Positions 24,851 through 34,154 of a stretch of DNA of 64,000 nucleotides are shown here, piece after piece. Made by a program: the position numbers and the translations under genes. The stretch is taken from the NCBI RefSeq assembly GCF_900109195.1, contig NZ_FNZG01000002.1:132355-196354 (forward strand). The letters run 5' to 3'. This stretch comes from Pseudooceanicola nitratireducens (GTDB lineage Bacteria > Pseudomonadota > Alphaproteobacteria > Rhodobacterales > Rhodobacteraceae). Under the pieces are notes generated by a model. The model worked only from the letters and a program-made list of their open reading frames with translations, was not told the origin of the DNA and searched no databases. Each line of letters starts with the position of its first letter. Position 1 is the first letter of the stretch.

Positions 24851-25363
24851 ATGTGGCTGTTGCTGGCCTTTATCGCCATTCCGATGATCGAAATCGCCCT
24901 GTTCATTCAGGTCGGCGGTCTGATCGGGCTGGGCTGGACGCTTCTTATCGTTCTTGGCACCGCGATCCTGGGCACCTGGCTGGTGCGCACGCAGGGGGCC
25001 ATGGCGATGAACAACCTGCGCCGCAGCTTCTCCGAATTGCGCGACCCGACGGAGCCATTGGCCGATGCCGCGATGATCCTTGTGGCGGGCGTGCTGCTGC
25101 TGACCCCGGGGTTCTTCACCGACGCGCTCGGGTTTGCCCTGCTGACGCCGCCCTTCCGCCGCGCGGCCTTTGTCTGGCTGCGCAGCAAGGTGAAGGTGCA
25201 GTCGTTTTCCATGGGCCAGGGTATGGATCGGGGCATGGGATCCGCGCAGGGTCCGTCGCGGCGCCATACGCCCGACCATGAAGACGTGATCGACGGCACC
25301 TATCACGAGGTTTCGCCACCCAAGCAGCCGACGCATAATCCGTCGGGCTGGACCAAGCATTGA
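24851..25363 (+). CDS. fxsA: FxsA family inner-membrane protein
   Basis: A 170-residue membrane protein beginning MWLLLAFIAIPMIEIALFIQ, then LIGLGWTLLIVLGTAILGTW and the conserved MILVAGVLLLTPGFFTDALG, the signature of FxsA. In Escherichia coli FxsA influences exclusion of phage T7 by the F plasmid; its normal role is unknown. The C-terminal tail (about 118-170) is hydrophilic and Gly/His-rich. The start at 24851 is set by AGGAGG five bases upstream. It is followed by secB on the same strand. Confidence 0.92.
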   Translation: MWLLLAFIAIPMIEIALFIQVGGLIGLGWTLLIVLGTAILGTWLVRTQGAMAMNNLRRSFSELRDPTEPLADAAMILVAGVLLLTPGFFTDALGFALLTPPFRRAAFVWLRSKVKVQSFSMGQGMDRGMGSAQGPSRRHTPDHEDVIDGTYHEVSPPKQPTHNPSGWTKH

Positions 25364-25467
25364 TCGCTGGCGCCCTGCTAATCCAGGCGGGGCGTGGCTT
25401 TTCGTTGAGACGCCCGGCGCAAGCTGATAGAGCGCTAGGCGATTGACAAACCCTTTGGGAGAGATTG

Positions 25468-25959
25468 ATGGCCGAGGCTGATACCGGCGCCGCACCGCAG
25501 GCACCGCAGATCAAGATGAATGTCCTGTCGCAATACATTCGCGACATGTCCTTTGAAAACATCCTGGCGCAGAAACCCGCGTCGGGTCAGGTGCAGCCGG
25601 ACGTGAAGGTCCAGGTCGCGCTGGACGTAAAGAAGCGTGAAGCCGATCACCAGTTCGAAGTGGTGATGAAGCTGACGGTGAAATCCGTCGCTCAGGGCAC
25701 CGAAGACGCGCTGTTCCTGCTGGAAGTCGAATATGCCGGCCTGTTCCACATCGAAGGCGTGCCGGAAGACCAGATGCACCCCTTCCTGCTGATCGAATGC
25801 CCGCGCATGCTGTTCCCCTTCGTGCGCCGCATCGTGTCGGATGTGACCCGCGACGGTGGCTTCCCGCCGCTGAACCTGGAAAACATCGACTTCGTGAACC
25901 TGTACCGCACGGAACTGCAGCGTCGCGCCGCAGCCCAGCAGCCGGTCGGCACGGCCTAA
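25468..25959 (+). CDS. secB: Protein-export chaperone SecB
   Basis: Tetrameric cytoplasmic chaperone that holds presecretory proteins unfolded and hands them to SecA. The 163-residue product has an Ala/Pro-rich start (MAEADTGAAPQAPQIKMNVL), YIRDMSFENI, the substrate-binding beta sheet (VALDVKKREADHQFEVVMKL), HPFLLIECPRMLFPFVRRIV and the SecA-binding region DGGFPPLNLENIDFVNLY. GGGAGA lies before the ATG at 25468. Its end faces the dnaQ stop across a 47-base gap. Confidence 0.97.
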   Translation: MAEADTGAAPQAPQIKMNVLSQYIRDMSFENILAQKPASGQVQPDVKVQVALDVKKREADHQFEVVMKLTVKSVAQGTEDALFLLEVEYAGLFHIEGVPEDQMHPFLLIECPRMLFPFVRRIVSDVTRDGGFPPLNLENIDFVNLYRTELQRRAAAQQPVGTA

Positions 25960-25977
25960 GCCCTTGCCGAACCCATA

Positions 25978-26013
25978 GGCCTGATCCGACGGGATTCTGA
26001 CCGGGATCAGGCC
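25978..26013. terminator. Inverted repeat between convergent secB and dnaQ
   Basis: A perfect 10-base repeat (GGCCTGATCC 25978-25987 / GGATCAGGCC 26004-26013) with a 16-base loop spans the dnaQ stop codon. It may serve both genes but has no T-tract on either strand. Confidence 0.4.
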
Positions 26014-26699
26014 GAATAGGTTTTCCAGATCGCGCCGTCGCCCAGCTTGTCGACAAATTCGGCATGGGCGGCGGCTTCTTTTTCGGTGATGCGGCTGTCC
26101 AGCTTTACCGGGCGCGGTTTCGGCCGCCAGTCATCCGCCGCCTGACCGTTGGATCCGCCGCTGCTGGTGGCCAGGCCAAAGTCCGGCTGTCGTCCCCCGA
26201 CCAGTTCCAGATAGACCTCGGCCAGGATTTCTGAATCGAGCAACGCGCCGTGCAGGGTACGGGACGAGTTGTCGATGCCGAACCGCCGGCACAGCGCATC
26301 CAGCGAGGCAGGAGAGCCGGGGAACCGCTGCCGCGCGATGGCCAGCGTGTCGATTGCCTGTTCCCAGGGGATCTGCGGCAGGTTCAGCCAGCCCAGTTCG
26401 GCGTTCAGGAACTTGATATCGAAGGCGGCGTTGTGGATCACCAGCTTGTCGGTCTTGATGAAGTCCAGAAACCCCTGGGCCAGATCCTTGAACAGGGGCT
26501 TGTCGCGCAGGAAATCGTCGCCCAGCCCGTGCACCTTGAAGGCCTCTTCCGGCATGGGACGTTCGGGGTTGATATAGACGTGATAGGTTTCGCCGGTCGG
26601 CACGTGGTTCCACAGCTCGACCGCGCCGATTTCCACCAGACGGTCACCCTGAAAAGGCTCAAACCCGGTTGTTTCCGTATCAAGGACGATCTCACGCAT
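26007..26699 (-). CDS. dnaQ: DNA polymerase III epsilon subunit (proofreading exonuclease)
   Basis: 3'-5' exonuclease that edits replication errors in the Pol III core. The 230-residue product starts MREIVLDTETTGFEPFQGDR, with Exo I residues D7 and E9, Exo II D94 (VIHNAAFDIKFLN), and Exo III H150 and D155 (LHGALLDSEILAEVYLEL), a complete DEDDh set. The C-terminal tail that binds the polymerase subunit (about 172-230) is present. The start overlaps the last codons of coaE, with AAGGA placed inside coaE. Last gene of maf-aroE-coaE-dnaQ. Confidence 0.96.
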   Translation of the reverse strand: MREIVLDTETTGFEPFQGDRLVEIGAVELWNHVPTGETYHVYINPERPMPEEAFKVHGLGDDFLRDKPLFKDLAQGFLDFIKTDKLVIHNAAFDIKFLNAELGWLNLPQIPWEQAIDTLAIARQRFPGSPASLDALCRRFGIDNSSRTLHGALLDSEILAEVYLELVGGRQPDFGLATSSGGSNGQAADDWRPKPRPVKLDSRITEKEAAAHAEFVDKLGDGAIWKTYSA

Positions 26700-27285
26700 C
26701 TGCCAGTTCCTTCCGGATCTTCGCAACAATTGCCCGGACCTGATCGCGGGCGTGGTCCAGAGTATCGGTGATGACGACATGATCCGCCAGCGCGCGTTTC
26801 TCGGCGTCGGGCATCTGCTTGGACTTGATCATCATGAACTGGTCTTCGGTCATGGTGCCACGGGCCAGGACCCGGTCACGCTGCACATCTTCGGGGACCG
26901 AGACAACGACGGTGGTGTTCACCATGCGGTGGCCAGAGCCTTCGAACAGCAAAGGGATGTCCAGCACCACGATATCGGCGTCGCTTTTTGCGATAAAAGC
27001 TTGGCGATCCTCGGCCACCAGCGGATGCACGATCTGTTCGATCTGACGCAGAGCCGTGGGATCGGCGGCAATCGCGGCCTTCAGGGCGTCGCGGGACACG
27101 GTGCCATCAATCACCGCATCGGGAAAGGCGTCCTGCATCGGCGCAACGGCCGCGCCGCCAGCGGAATACAGGCGATGCACGGCGGCATCGGCATCCCAGA
27201 CGGCACAGCCTTCTTCGGCAAAGATCTTGGCGGTGGTGGATTTCCCCATGCCGATGGATCCGGTCAGCCCGATCAGATAGGTCAT
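26692..27285 (-). CDS. coaE: Dephospho-CoA kinase
   Basis: Final step of coenzyme A synthesis: phosphorylates dephospho-CoA at the ribose 3' hydroxyl. The 197-residue P-loop kinase has Walker A GSIGMGKS (9-16), DADAAVHRLY, and DIPLLFEGSGHRM in the lid region, all CoaE hallmarks. ATGA overlap with aroE upstream and an 8-base overlap with dnaQ downstream show tight coupling. Confidence 0.97.
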   Translation of the reverse strand: MTYLIGLTGSIGMGKSTTAKIFAEEGCAVWDADAAVHRLYSAGGAAVAPMQDAFPDAVIDGTVSRDALKAAIAADPTALRQIEQIVHPLVAEDRQAFIAKSDADIVVLDIPLLFEGSGHRMVNTTVVVSVPEDVQRDRVLARGTMTEDQFMMIKSKQMPDAEKRALADHVVITDTLDHARDQVRAIVAKIRKELADA

Positions 27286-28127
27286 GCCAGAACCGCCTTT
27301 CGGGTCGCATCGGTCACGACAGGCGTCGCGCCAAACCAGCGTTCAAAACCGGGCACGGCCTGATGCAGCAGCATGCCCAGACCATCGACGGTCTGACAGC
27401 CCCGGGCGGCGGCGGTGCGCAGCAGATCGGTTTCCAGCGGGGTATAGACGATATCGGTCACCAGCTGATCGGCGTGCAATTCAGACAGGTCCATCTCCAA
27501 CGGCGCCTTGCCAGCCATGCCAAGCGCGGTGGTATTCACGACCAGACGGCCGTCGCCCAGACGGGCAGGGGCCTTGTCCCAGTCGATCACCTCGATGTCG
27601 CCGTCGAAGGCCTGGGCCAGATCCTCGGCCCGGGCGCGGGTGCGGTTCGACAGGATCAGGCGCGGCACCCCGGCATCCAGCAGAGAACAGATCACCGCGC
27701 GGGCGGCACCCCCGGCCCCAAGGATCACTGCCGGACCCGAGGCAGGATCCCAGTCGGGCGCGGACTGGCGCAGGTTTTCCAGGAACCCGAACCCATCCGT
27801 ATTGTCCGCGTGCAGCGTGCCATCGGGACGGAAGGTCAGCGTATTGGCGGCGCCGATCTTTTGCGCGCGGTCGGAAATCTCATCGGCCAGATCCATCGCC
27901 ATTTCCTTGTGGGGCAGGGTGGCGTTGACCCCGCGAAACCCCATTTTCGGCAATGTTTTCAGGGCCTCTTTCATATCCTCGGGTTCGATATGCAGGGGCA
28001 CGTAATGACCCGTAAGACCCATCTGATCCAGCCAGTGACGAAACAGCACGGGCGATTTGGAATGCGCGATCGGGGCACCGATGACACCGGCAAGCGGCAG
28101 CTGGGGCAGGGCATTTGGCTGGGTCAT
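27282..28127 (-). CDS. aroE: Shikimate dehydrogenase
   Basis: NADPH-dependent reduction of 3-dehydroshikimate in aromatic amino acid synthesis. The 281-residue protein shows [20 protein letters not shown] (shikimate-binding SKS), [14 protein letters not shown] with the catalytic Lys, [13 protein letters not shown] and the cofactor glycine motif [15 protein letters not shown] with the NRT segment that favours NADP. The ATG at 28127 overlaps the maf stop (ATGA); a much longer in-frame extension lies inside maf and is rejected. Confidence 0.97.
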   Translation of the reverse strand: MTQPNALPQLPLAGVIGAPIAHSKSPVLFRHWLDQMGLTGHYVPLHIEPEDMKEALKTLPKMGFRGVNATLPHKEMAMDLADEISDRAQKIGAANTLTFRPDGTLHADNTDGFGFLENLRQSAPDWDPASGPAVILGAGGAARAVICSLLDAGVPRLILSNRTRARAEDLAQAFDGDIEVIDWDKAPARLGDGRLVVNTTALGMAGKAPLEMDLSELHADQLVTDIVYTPLETDLLRTAAARGCQTVDGLGMLLHQAVPGFERWFGATPVVTDATRKAVLA

Positions 28128-28720
28128 GTGGTGATCATCCCACGGTCGTTCAGGAAGGTCAGAAGGGGCAGAAGCGGCAGCCCCAGGATCGAGAAATAGT
28201 CGCCGTCGATGCGCGCGAACAGGCGGCTGCCCTCGGCCTCGACCTGGTAACCGCCGACGCAGTATTTCACCGCGTCCCAATTCCGCGACAGGTAGTCGTC
28301 GATATAGGCGTCGGACAGCACGCGCATGGTCAGTCGCGCCTCGCCTATGAACCGCCAGATCGGCCGGGCCTCGTGAAAGATCACGGCGGCGGAATAGAGG
28401 CGATGCGTCTGACCCGACAGACGGCGCAGCTGATCGCCGGCCTCTTCGATGCTGGCGGCTTTGGACAGAAGCGCGCGGTCCAGCTCCAGCACCTGGTCGC
28501 AGCCCAGCACGAAATCCTCGGGGTTTTTCACGGCAATCCGCTGCGCCTTGGCCTCGGCCAGGGCGTCAGAGATATCGCGCGGGCGGGTGCCCTCGGCCAG
28601 AAGCGAGGCCTTGATCATCTCTTCATCGACGGGCGCGGTCTGGACCCGAAAGGGCACCTGCGCGCGGGTCAGAAGCTCGGCCCGAATGGAGGAACCAGAA
28701 GCAAGGATGAGCTGGGACAT
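28124..28720 (-). CDS. maf: Maf family nucleoside triphosphate pyrophosphatase
   Basis: House-cleaning pyrophosphatase acting on dTTP/UTP or modified pyrimidine nucleotides. The 198-residue protein begins [17 protein letters not shown], with the family ASGS-xxR motif, then [13 protein letters not shown], the catalytic [10 protein letters not shown] and the [17 protein letters not shown] segment (the E-x-x-G region). First gene of maf-aroE-coaE-dnaQ. A perfect DnaA box overlaps its start codon, so its promoter lies inside the putative replication origin. Confidence 0.94.
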   Translation of the reverse strand: MSQLILASGSSIRAELLTRAQVPFRVQTAPVDEEMIKASLLAEGTRPRDISDALAEAKAQRIAVKNPEDFVLGCDQVLELDRALLSKAASIEEAGDQLRRLSGQTHRLYSAAVIFHEARPIWRFIGEARLTMRVLSDAYIDDYLSRNWDAVKYCVGGYQVEAEGSRLFARIDGDYFSILGLPLLPLLTFLNDRGMITT

Positions 28721-28728
28721 GTGGATAA
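28720..28728 (-). promoter_or_regulatory. Perfect DnaA box
   Basis: TTATCCACA on the reverse strand, overlapping the first base of the maf ATG. DnaA bound here could also repress maf. Confidence 0.75.
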
Positions 28729-28742
28729 GATCCGGGAAAACG

Positions 28743-28757
28743 TTAGGGATTTGTTAA
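28743..28757 (+). promoter_or_regulatory. CtrA-like site
   Basis: TTAG, seven bases, TTAA: one mismatch from the TTAA-N7-TTAA consensus of the alphaproteobacterial cell-cycle regulator CtrA. It lies 15 bases from the perfect DnaA box. Confidence 0.45.
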
Positions 28758-29051
28758 GGGTGGTTTCTGAAGAATTAACACCCCGGAGGCAAGACGTGGG
28801 AAACCATCCCCGTTCTCCCATCCGATGCACCCATCTGTCCCTGTGTTGGCAAGGGTAACTTGAACCCCGTGGATGGATCGCTTGGCCCAAGTTTTGCCCC
28901 AAAGTTGATCCCAGTTTTCCCAAAAGCGCCGTAAAGTCGCAAGCAATTGTGAAATATAGGAAAATCACCGTCATCGCACGGGCAAGGGGATTTCGTACAC
29001 ACAGTTTCCCACAGGATGTGGCGAAATGTGGGCAGCTTTGTGGCAAGTCAG

Positions 29052-29060
29052 TAATCCACA
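29052..29060 (+). promoter_or_regulatory. DnaA box with one mismatch
   Basis: TAATCCACA differs from TTATCCACA at one position and lies 18 bases before the AT-rich tract. Confidence 0.55.
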
Positions 29061-29077
29061 GAAAGTCGCGCCCCTAC

Positions 29078-29117
29078 TAATATCATCAATCTTTTTCTTT
29101 TATATTTTTAAGAATAA
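29078..29117. other. AT-rich candidate DNA unwinding element
   Basis: Forty bases with only five G/C, in a genome of roughly 65 percent GC. It is the most AT-rich tract I saw in the window and lies directly beside the DnaA-box cluster. It also overlaps the hemJ promoter region, which could account for part of its AT-richness. Confidence 0.6.
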
Positions 29118-29126
29118 GGAAGACGG

Positions 29127-29573
29127 ATGACCGACCTTCTCGCGACCCTCTATCCGTGGACCCTGTCCCTGCACATCATGTCCGTGATTGCCTGGATGGC
29201 GGGTATCTTCTATCTGCCCAGGCTCTTCGTGCATCACGTGGAACAGGCCGACAACGCGCAGACCGATGAATTGTTCCAGATGATGGAGCGAAAGCTTCTG
29301 AAGCTGATCATGAACCCTGCCAGCATCGCCACCTGGATCTTTGGCCTGATGCTGGTCTTTACGCCGGGGATCGTCGACTGGGGCATGGTCTGGCCCTGGA
29401 CCAAGGCGGCGGGCGTTATCACCATGACCTGGTTCCATCATTGGCTTGGGAAACGGCGCAAGGACCTTGCCGCCGGGACCAATAGGGTGACCGGACGCCA
29501 GTACCGGATGATGAACGAATTACCGACGCTTCTGATGATCCTCATCGTGCTCTCGGTGGTGGTGAAGTTCTGA
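29127..29573 (+). CDS. hemJ: Protoporphyrinogen IX oxidase HemJ
   Basis: Oxidises protoporphyrinogen IX to protoporphyrin IX in heme and bacteriochlorophyll synthesis; inner-membrane protein of the UPF0093 family. The 148-residue product has four hydrophobic segments, the conserved H16 and W[10 protein letters not shown] pattern ([26 protein letters not shown]), and the conserved [15 protein letters not shown] near the C-terminus. AAGGAAG lies before the ATG. hemH (far right) and hemW (36.8 kb) are also in this window. The upstream region is the putative origin. Confidence 0.93.
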   Translation: MTDLLATLYPWTLSLHIMSVIAWMAGIFYLPRLFVHHVEQADNAQTDELFQMMERKLLKLIMNPASIATWIFGLMLVFTPGIVDWGMVWPWTKAAGVITMTWFHHWLGKRRKDLAAGTNRVTGRQYRMMNELPTLLMILIVLSVVVKF

Positions 29574-29577
29574 CAGA

Positions 29578-29606
29578 TTGACTTGGGGCCCTGTGGCCCT
29601 TAAATC
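29578..29606 (+). promoter_or_regulatory. Candidate rho promoter
   Basis: TTGACT (29578-29583), a 17-base spacer and TAAATC (29601-29606), just past the hemJ stop, leaving a leader of about 85 bases before the rho ATG. The -35 and spacing are good; the -10 is moderate. A leader is expected because rho is autoregulated in many bacteria. Confidence 0.45.
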
Positions 29607-29694
29607 GCTGTCCAAGCCGCCCGTCCGGGCGGAGCGATTCCCCATTCTGAAGGTCCAGCGCGCCCCCCAAGGGGCCGGACGCCGGAGTTATTCC

Positions 29695-30966
29695 ATGACC
29701 ACGAACCGTTTGAACCTGTCCGACCTCAAGGCGAAAAGCCCCAAGGACCTGCTGTCCATGGCCGAAGAGCTTGAGATCGAGAACGCCTCGACCATGCGCA
29801 AGGGTGAGATGATGTTCCAGATCCTGCGGGAACGTGCGGACGAGGAATGGGAAATCGGCGGCGACGGCGTGTTGGAAGTGCTGCAGGACGGCTTTGGCTT
29901 CCTCCGCTCTCCGGAAGCTAACTATCTGCCGGGCCCGGATGACATTTACGTCTCGCCCGACATGATCCGCCAGTATTCGCTGCGCACCGGTGACACGGTC
30001 GAAGGGCTGATGAAGGAACCCGACGAGAACGAGCGGTACTTCGCCCTGACCAGCGTCACGCAGATCAACTTTGAAGACCCGGAGAAGGCCAAGCACAAGG
30101 TGTCGTTCGACAACCTGACGCCGCTGTACCCGGATGAGCGTCTCAAAATGGAGATCGAGGATCCAACCATCAAGGATCGCTCGGCCCGGATCATCGACCT
30201 GGTGGCCCCGATCGGCAAGGGGCAGCGATCGCTGATCACCGCGCCGCCGCGGACCGGTAAGACGGTTCTGCTGCAGAACATCGCCAAGTCGATCGAAACG
30301 AACCATCCTGAATGCTACCTGATCGTCCTGCTGATCGACGAACGTCCCGAAGAGGTGACGGACATGCAGCGGACCGTGAAGGGCGAGGTGATCTCCTCGA
30401 CCTTTGACGAACCGGCGACGCGCCACGTTGCGGTTTCGGAAATGGTGATCGAAAAGGCCAAGCGCCTGGTCGAGCATAAACGAGATGTTGTGATCCTTCT
30501 TGACTCGATCACAAGACTTGGTCGTGCCTTCAACACTGTGGTGCCGTCCTCGGGTAAGGTCCTTACCGGTGGTGTGGACGCCAATGCTCTGCAACGTCCC
30601 AAGCGGTTCTTTGGTGCGGCGCGGAACATCGAAGAGGGCGGTTCGCTGACAATCATCGCGACTGCGCTGATCGACACCGGCAGCCGGATGGACGAAGTTA
30701 TCTTCGAAGAATTCAAGGGCACCGGTAACTCGGAAATCGTGCTGGATCGCAAGGTCGCGGACAAGCGCGTCTATCCGGCGATGGACATCCTGAAGTCCGG
30801 CACCCGGAAAGAAGACCTTCTGACCGACAAGATCGATCTGCAGAAGACCTTTGTCCTGCGTCGCATCCTGAACCCGATGGGCACCACGGACGCGATCGAA
30901 TTCCTGATTTCGAAGCTGAAGCAGACCAAGACGAACAGCGAATTCTTCGATTCGATGAACGGCTGA
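29695..30966 (+). CDS. rho: Transcription termination factor Rho
   Basis: Hexameric RNA helicase that ends transcription. The 423-residue product has the N-terminal helix domain ([20 protein letters not shown]), the cold-shock-like RNA-binding domain with DGFGFLRSP (65-73), Walker A APPRTGKT (183-190), [13 protein letters not shown], the Q-loop region [14 protein letters not shown] and the R-loop. No insertion is seen. The ATG at 29695 follows GGAG; the frame is open further upstream, but the extension covers the promoter. mnmE follows after 25 bases. Confidence 0.98.
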   Translation: MTTNRLNLSDLKAKSPKDLLSMAEELEIENASTMRKGEMMFQILRERADEEWEIGGDGVLEVLQDGFGFLRSPEANYLPGPDDIYVSPDMIRQYSLRTGDTVEGLMKEPDENERYFALTSVTQINFEDPEKAKHKVSFDNLTPLYPDERLKMEIEDPTIKDRSARIIDLVAPIGKGQRSLITAPPRTGKTVLLQNIAKSIETNHPECYLIVLLIDERPEEVTDMQRTVKGEVISSTFDEPATRHVAVSEMVIEKAKRLVEHKRDVVILLDSITRLGRAFNTVVPSSGKVLTGGVDANALQRPKRFFGAARNIEEGGSLTIIATALIDTGSRMDEVIFEEFKGTGNSEIVLDRKVADKRVYPAMDILKSGTRKEDLLTDKIDLQKTFVLRRILNPMGTTDAIEFLISKLKQTKTNSEFFDSMNG

Positions 30967-30991
30967 TCCCGCGCCCTTGGGAGGGGCGATT

Positions 30992-32275
30992 ATGGATACG
31001 ATCTTTGCCCTGGCTACGGCGCCCGGAAAAGCGGGCGTCGCTATCGTGCGTTTGTCGGGGCCATCGGCCTGGCAGGCGGTTGCGGCGCTATGCGGCTCTG
31101 TTCCTGCGCCCAGAGTCTCGGGTTTGCGGGTTCTGACCGGCCGTGACGGCGTGCTGGACGAAGCGCTGGTGCTGACCTTTGAAGAGGGCGCAAGCTTTAC
31201 CGGAGAGAAGGTGGCCGAGTTTCAGCTGCATGGATCCACAGCCGTGGTCGATGCGGTTTTGGCTGAACTGGGCGCGATGGAAGGCCTCCGCAGCGCGGAG
31301 GCCGGCGAATTTACCCGCCGTGCCTTGGAAAATGGGCGGCTGGACCTGGCCCAGGTCGAAGGGCTTGCCGATCTGATCGACGCGGAAACCGAAGTGCAGC
31401 GCAAACAGGCGCAGCGTGTTCTGTCGGGAGAGCTGGGCGACAAGGCCGAAAGCTGGCGGCGCGATCTGATCCGCGCGGCGGCCCTGATCGAAGCGACGAT
31501 TGATTTCGCCGATGAAGAGGTTCCCGTCGACGTCAGCCCCGAGGTGATCGCGCTTTTGATGCGTGTCCGGGGTGATCTTGAGAAAGAGATCAAGGGCGTT
31601 GGCATTGCGGAACGTTTGCGCACCGGGTTCGAGGTTGCCATTGTCGGCGCGCCGAACATCGGGAAGTCGACTTTGCTGAATGCGCTGGCAGGGCGGGATG
31701 CGGCGATTACCTCGGACGTGGCGGGGACGACGCGCGACGTGATCGAAGTTCGGATGGATCTTCAGGGCTTGCCCGTGACGATGCTGGACACGGCTGGCTT
31801 GCGGGAAACTGAAGATGCCGTCGAAGCGATTGGCGTCGAGCGGGCGAAAGTCCGGGCGCAGCAGGCGGACATGCGGGTTTTCCTTGTTGCGGAAGGCGAG
31901 GCACCTGCCTTTGATCCCTTGGACGGCGACTTGGTTCTGGTCGGCAAGGCGGATCTGGTTGGCGAAGTTGCTGGGCGTGTGTCTGGCGTTACTGGATTCG
32001 GCGTGTCTGAACTCGTTGCCTCGGTTCGCGATCGGTTGAAGACGCTGGCCGCTGGACGCGGTGTTGCCACGCGGGATCGGCATCGCTCGGCCATGGTGGT
32101 TGGTCTTGCTGACATTGAGCGCGCGCTGGAAAAGATCGGAGCGGGGGGCGAGGTCGCCGAACTAGCTGCGGAAGATCTTCGCGCATGTGTTCGCGCGCTG
32201 GATTCTTTGGTTGGCCGGGTCGATGTCGAAATGCTATTGGACGACATCTTCTCAAGTTTTTGCATCGGCAAGTAG
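30992..32275 (+). CDS. mnmE: tRNA modification GTPase MnmE
   Basis: With MnmG it installs 5-carboxymethylaminomethyl groups at U34 of tRNAs. The 427-residue protein has the folate-binding N-terminal domain ([20 protein letters not shown]), the helical domain with [20 protein letters not shown], the GTPase domain with G1 GAPNIGKS (219-226), DVAGTTRD and DTAGLR, and the C-terminal CIGK whose Cys is essential. GGGAGGGG precedes the ATG. From here to rsmG the third codon positions carry more T than in most of the window. Confidence 0.97.
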   Translation: MDTIFALATAPGKAGVAIVRLSGPSAWQAVAALCGSVPAPRVSGLRVLTGRDGVLDEALVLTFEEGASFTGEKVAEFQLHGSTAVVDAVLAELGAMEGLRSAEAGEFTRRALENGRLDLAQVEGLADLIDAETEVQRKQAQRVLSGELGDKAESWRRDLIRAAALIEATIDFADEEVPVDVSPEVIALLMRVRGDLEKEIKGVGIAERLRTGFEVAIVGAPNIGKSTLLNALAGRDAAITSDVAGTTRDVIEVRMDLQGLPVTMLDTAGLRETEDAVEAIGVERAKVRAQQADMRVFLVAEGEAPAFDPLDGDLVLVGKADLVGEVAGRVSGVTGFGVSELVASVRDRLKTLAAGRGVATRDRHRSAMVVGLADIERALEKIGAGGEVAELAAEDLRACVRALDSLVGRVDVEMLLDDIFSSFCIGK

Positions 32276-32278
32276 GAG

Positions 32279-32294
32279 TGTTTCACGTGAAACA
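32279..32294. promoter_or_regulatory. parS: parS centromere site 1 (perfect), at the mnmG start
   Basis: TGTTTCACGTGAAACA matches the canonical 16-base ParB-binding palindrome at every position. It lies between mnmE and mnmG and contains the GTG used to start mnmG. parA and parB are 2.5 kb downstream. Confidence 0.97.
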
Positions 32295-34152
32295 ATCTGA
32301 CTTCGACGTTATCGTGATCGGCGGAGGTCACGCAGGCAGTGAAGCCGCGGCAGCGTCCGCGCGCCTTGGCGCGCGGACCGCGCTGGTTTCGCTGAAAAAG
32401 GCAGGCATCGGTGTGATGTCCTGCAATCCGGCCATCGGCGGTTTGGGTAAGGGCCACCTGGTTCGCGAAATTGACGCCATGGACGGTGTGATGGGCCGGA
32501 TTGCAGACCTTGCCGGGATTCAGTTCCGTCTGTTGAACCGGCGCAAAGGTCCAGCAGTGCAGGGGCCGAGGGCCCAGGCAGACCGCAAGATCTATCGCAC
32601 CGAAATGCTGCGAGAGCTGGAAGGCACGCAGAACCTGACGATCGTTGAAGGCGAAGTCGTAGACCTGATCCTGCAGTCCGGCGCGATTGCCGGCGTCGTT
32701 CTGGCCGACGGGGCCGAGCTGAGCGCCTCTGCCGTTGTGCTGACGACCGGAACGTTCCTGCGCGGCGTGATCCATATTGGCGATGTCTCGAAACCCGGCG
32801 GTCGCATGGGCGACAAGCCCTCGGTCAAACTGGCCGAGCGTATCGATCAATTTGCTCTTCCGCTTGGTCGTTTGAAAACGGGGACTCCTCCGCGCTTGGA
32901 TGGGCGAACGATCAATTGGGATGGGCTGGAAGAGCAGCCGGGAGACGATGATCCGACGCTGTTTTCCTTCCTGTCCAAGGGTGTTTTCGCGCCGCAGGTG
33001 TCTTGCGGGATCACGCATACGAACGAAAAAACGCACGAGATTATTCGCAGAAACCTCGACCGCTCGGCCATGTACGGCGGCCATATCGACGGGATCGGCC
33101 CGCGCTATTGCCCGTCGATCGAGGACAAGATCGTTCGCTTTGCCGATAAGACCTCGCACCAGATTTTCCTGGAGCCCGAGGGCCACGATGACCCGACGAT
33201 TTATCCGAACGGGATTTCGACCTCGCTTCCTGTCGACGTGCAAGAGGACTACATCCATTCGATCAAGGGTCTGGAAACCGCGAAGATCCTGCAGCCCGGC
33301 TATGCCATCGAATACGATTACGTCGATCCTCGTGCTTTGGATCTGACCCTGAACGTCAAGGATGTCCCCGGTCTGTACCTCGCGGGGCAGATCAACGGAA
33401 CAACCGGGTATGAAGAGGCTGCGGCACAAGGTCTGGTGGCCGGCCTGAACGCCGCCGCGAAATCAATGGACAAGGAAGAGATTCGGTTTAGCCGGTCGAA
33501 CAGCTATATCGGCGTGATGATCGACGATCTGACGACGCGCGGTGTCACAGAGCCGTATCGCATGTTCACCTCTCGCGCAGAATTCCGCCTGTCGCTGCGT
33601 GCGGATAATGCCGATCAACGGCTGACCCCCCTGGCGTTGGACCTTGGCTGCGTCGGCGAAGTCCGTCGTTCGGCTTTCTCGGACAAGATGGAGCGTCTGG
33701 AAGCGGGTAGGGGGCTTCTTGAATCGGAAAGCTATTCGCCTCAGGACGTCGCGAAGATCGGCGTGAAGGTCAGCAATGACGGGACGCGCCGCAATCTGTA
33801 CCAATTGCTTGCGTTCCAGGATGTAGCTTTCGAAGACCTTGGTCAGCTTTTGCCTGCGATTGAAGGGATTGATCCAGAGATCCAAGAACAGTTGGCGAAA
33901 GATGCGCTTTATGCGAATTACATCGCGCGTCAGGAAAAAGATGTCGAGGCCGTCAAGCGGGATGAGGCGCATGTTATCCCGGCAAACCTCGACTATGCTT
34001 CGCTGGATGGCTTGTCGTCGGAGCTTCGTTTGAAGCTGTCGAGCGCCAAGCCTGAGAACCTGGCTCAAGCGGCTCGTGTTGAGGGGATGACTCCGGCCGC
34101 GTTGACTTTGCTGCTGGCCCGGATCCGTAAACAGGCGAAGAAATCGGCGTGA
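32287..34152 (+). CDS. mnmG: tRNA modification FAD enzyme MnmG (GidA)
   Basis: FAD-dependent partner of MnmE in wobble-uridine modification. The 621-residue product starts [20 protein letters not shown] with the dinucleotide motif GGGHAG (12-17), then [54 protein letters not shown] and the helical C-terminal domain that binds MnmE. The GTG at 32287 is chosen because AGGAG lies eight bases upstream; an alternative GTG at 32278 would add MFH. Either way the start codon region is the parS palindrome, so its synonymous freedom is restricted by ParB binding. Confidence 0.97.
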   Translation: MKQSDFDVIVIGGGHAGSEAAAASARLGARTALVSLKKAGIGVMSCNPAIGGLGKGHLVREIDAMDGVMGRIADLAGIQFRLLNRRKGPAVQGPRAQADRKIYRTEMLRELEGTQNLTIVEGEVVDLILQSGAIAGVVLADGAELSASAVVLTTGTFLRGVIHIGDVSKPGGRMGDKPSVKLAERIDQFALPLGRLKTGTPPRLDGRTINWDGLEEQPGDDDPTLFSFLSKGVFAPQVSCGITHTNEKTHEIIRRNLDRSAMYGGHIDGIGPRYCPSIEDKIVRFADKTSHQIFLEPEGHDDPTIYPNGISTSLPVDVQEDYIHSIKGLETAKILQPGYAIEYDYVDPRALDLTLNVKDVPGLYLAGQINGTTGYEEAAAQGLVAGLNAAAKSMDKEEIRFSRSNSYIGVMIDDLTTRGVTEPYRMFTSRAEFRLSLRADNADQRLTPLALDLGCVGEVRRSAFSDKMERLEAGRGLLESESYSPQDVAKIGVKVSNDGTRRNLYQLLAFQDVAFEDLGQLLPAIEGIDPEIQEQLAKDALYANYIARQEKDVEAVKRDEAHVIPANLDYASLDGLSSELRLKLSSAKPENLAQAARVEGMTPAALTLLLARIRKQAKKSA

Positions 34153-34154
34153 CG

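Larger units (their letters stand above)
28720..29126. other. oriC: Putative chromosomal replication origin (oriC)
   Basis: This is the longest gene-free stretch of the window. It holds a perfect DnaA box (TTATCCACA on the reverse strand, 28720-28728), TAATCCACA at 29052-29060, TTTCCCACA at 29005-29013 and, on the reverse strand, a one-mismatch relaxed box at 28948-28956. An AT tract follows (29078-29117, 5 G/C in 40), and a CtrA-like site lies at 28743-28757. Flanking genes (maf-aroE-coaE-dnaQ one way, hemJ-rho-mnmE-mnmG-rsmG-parAB the other) match those known near alphaproteobacterial origins, and two parS sites lie 3.5 and 5.4 kb away. hemE, the usual Caulobacter neighbour, is not here. 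The call is inference from motifs and context. Confidence 0.78.
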
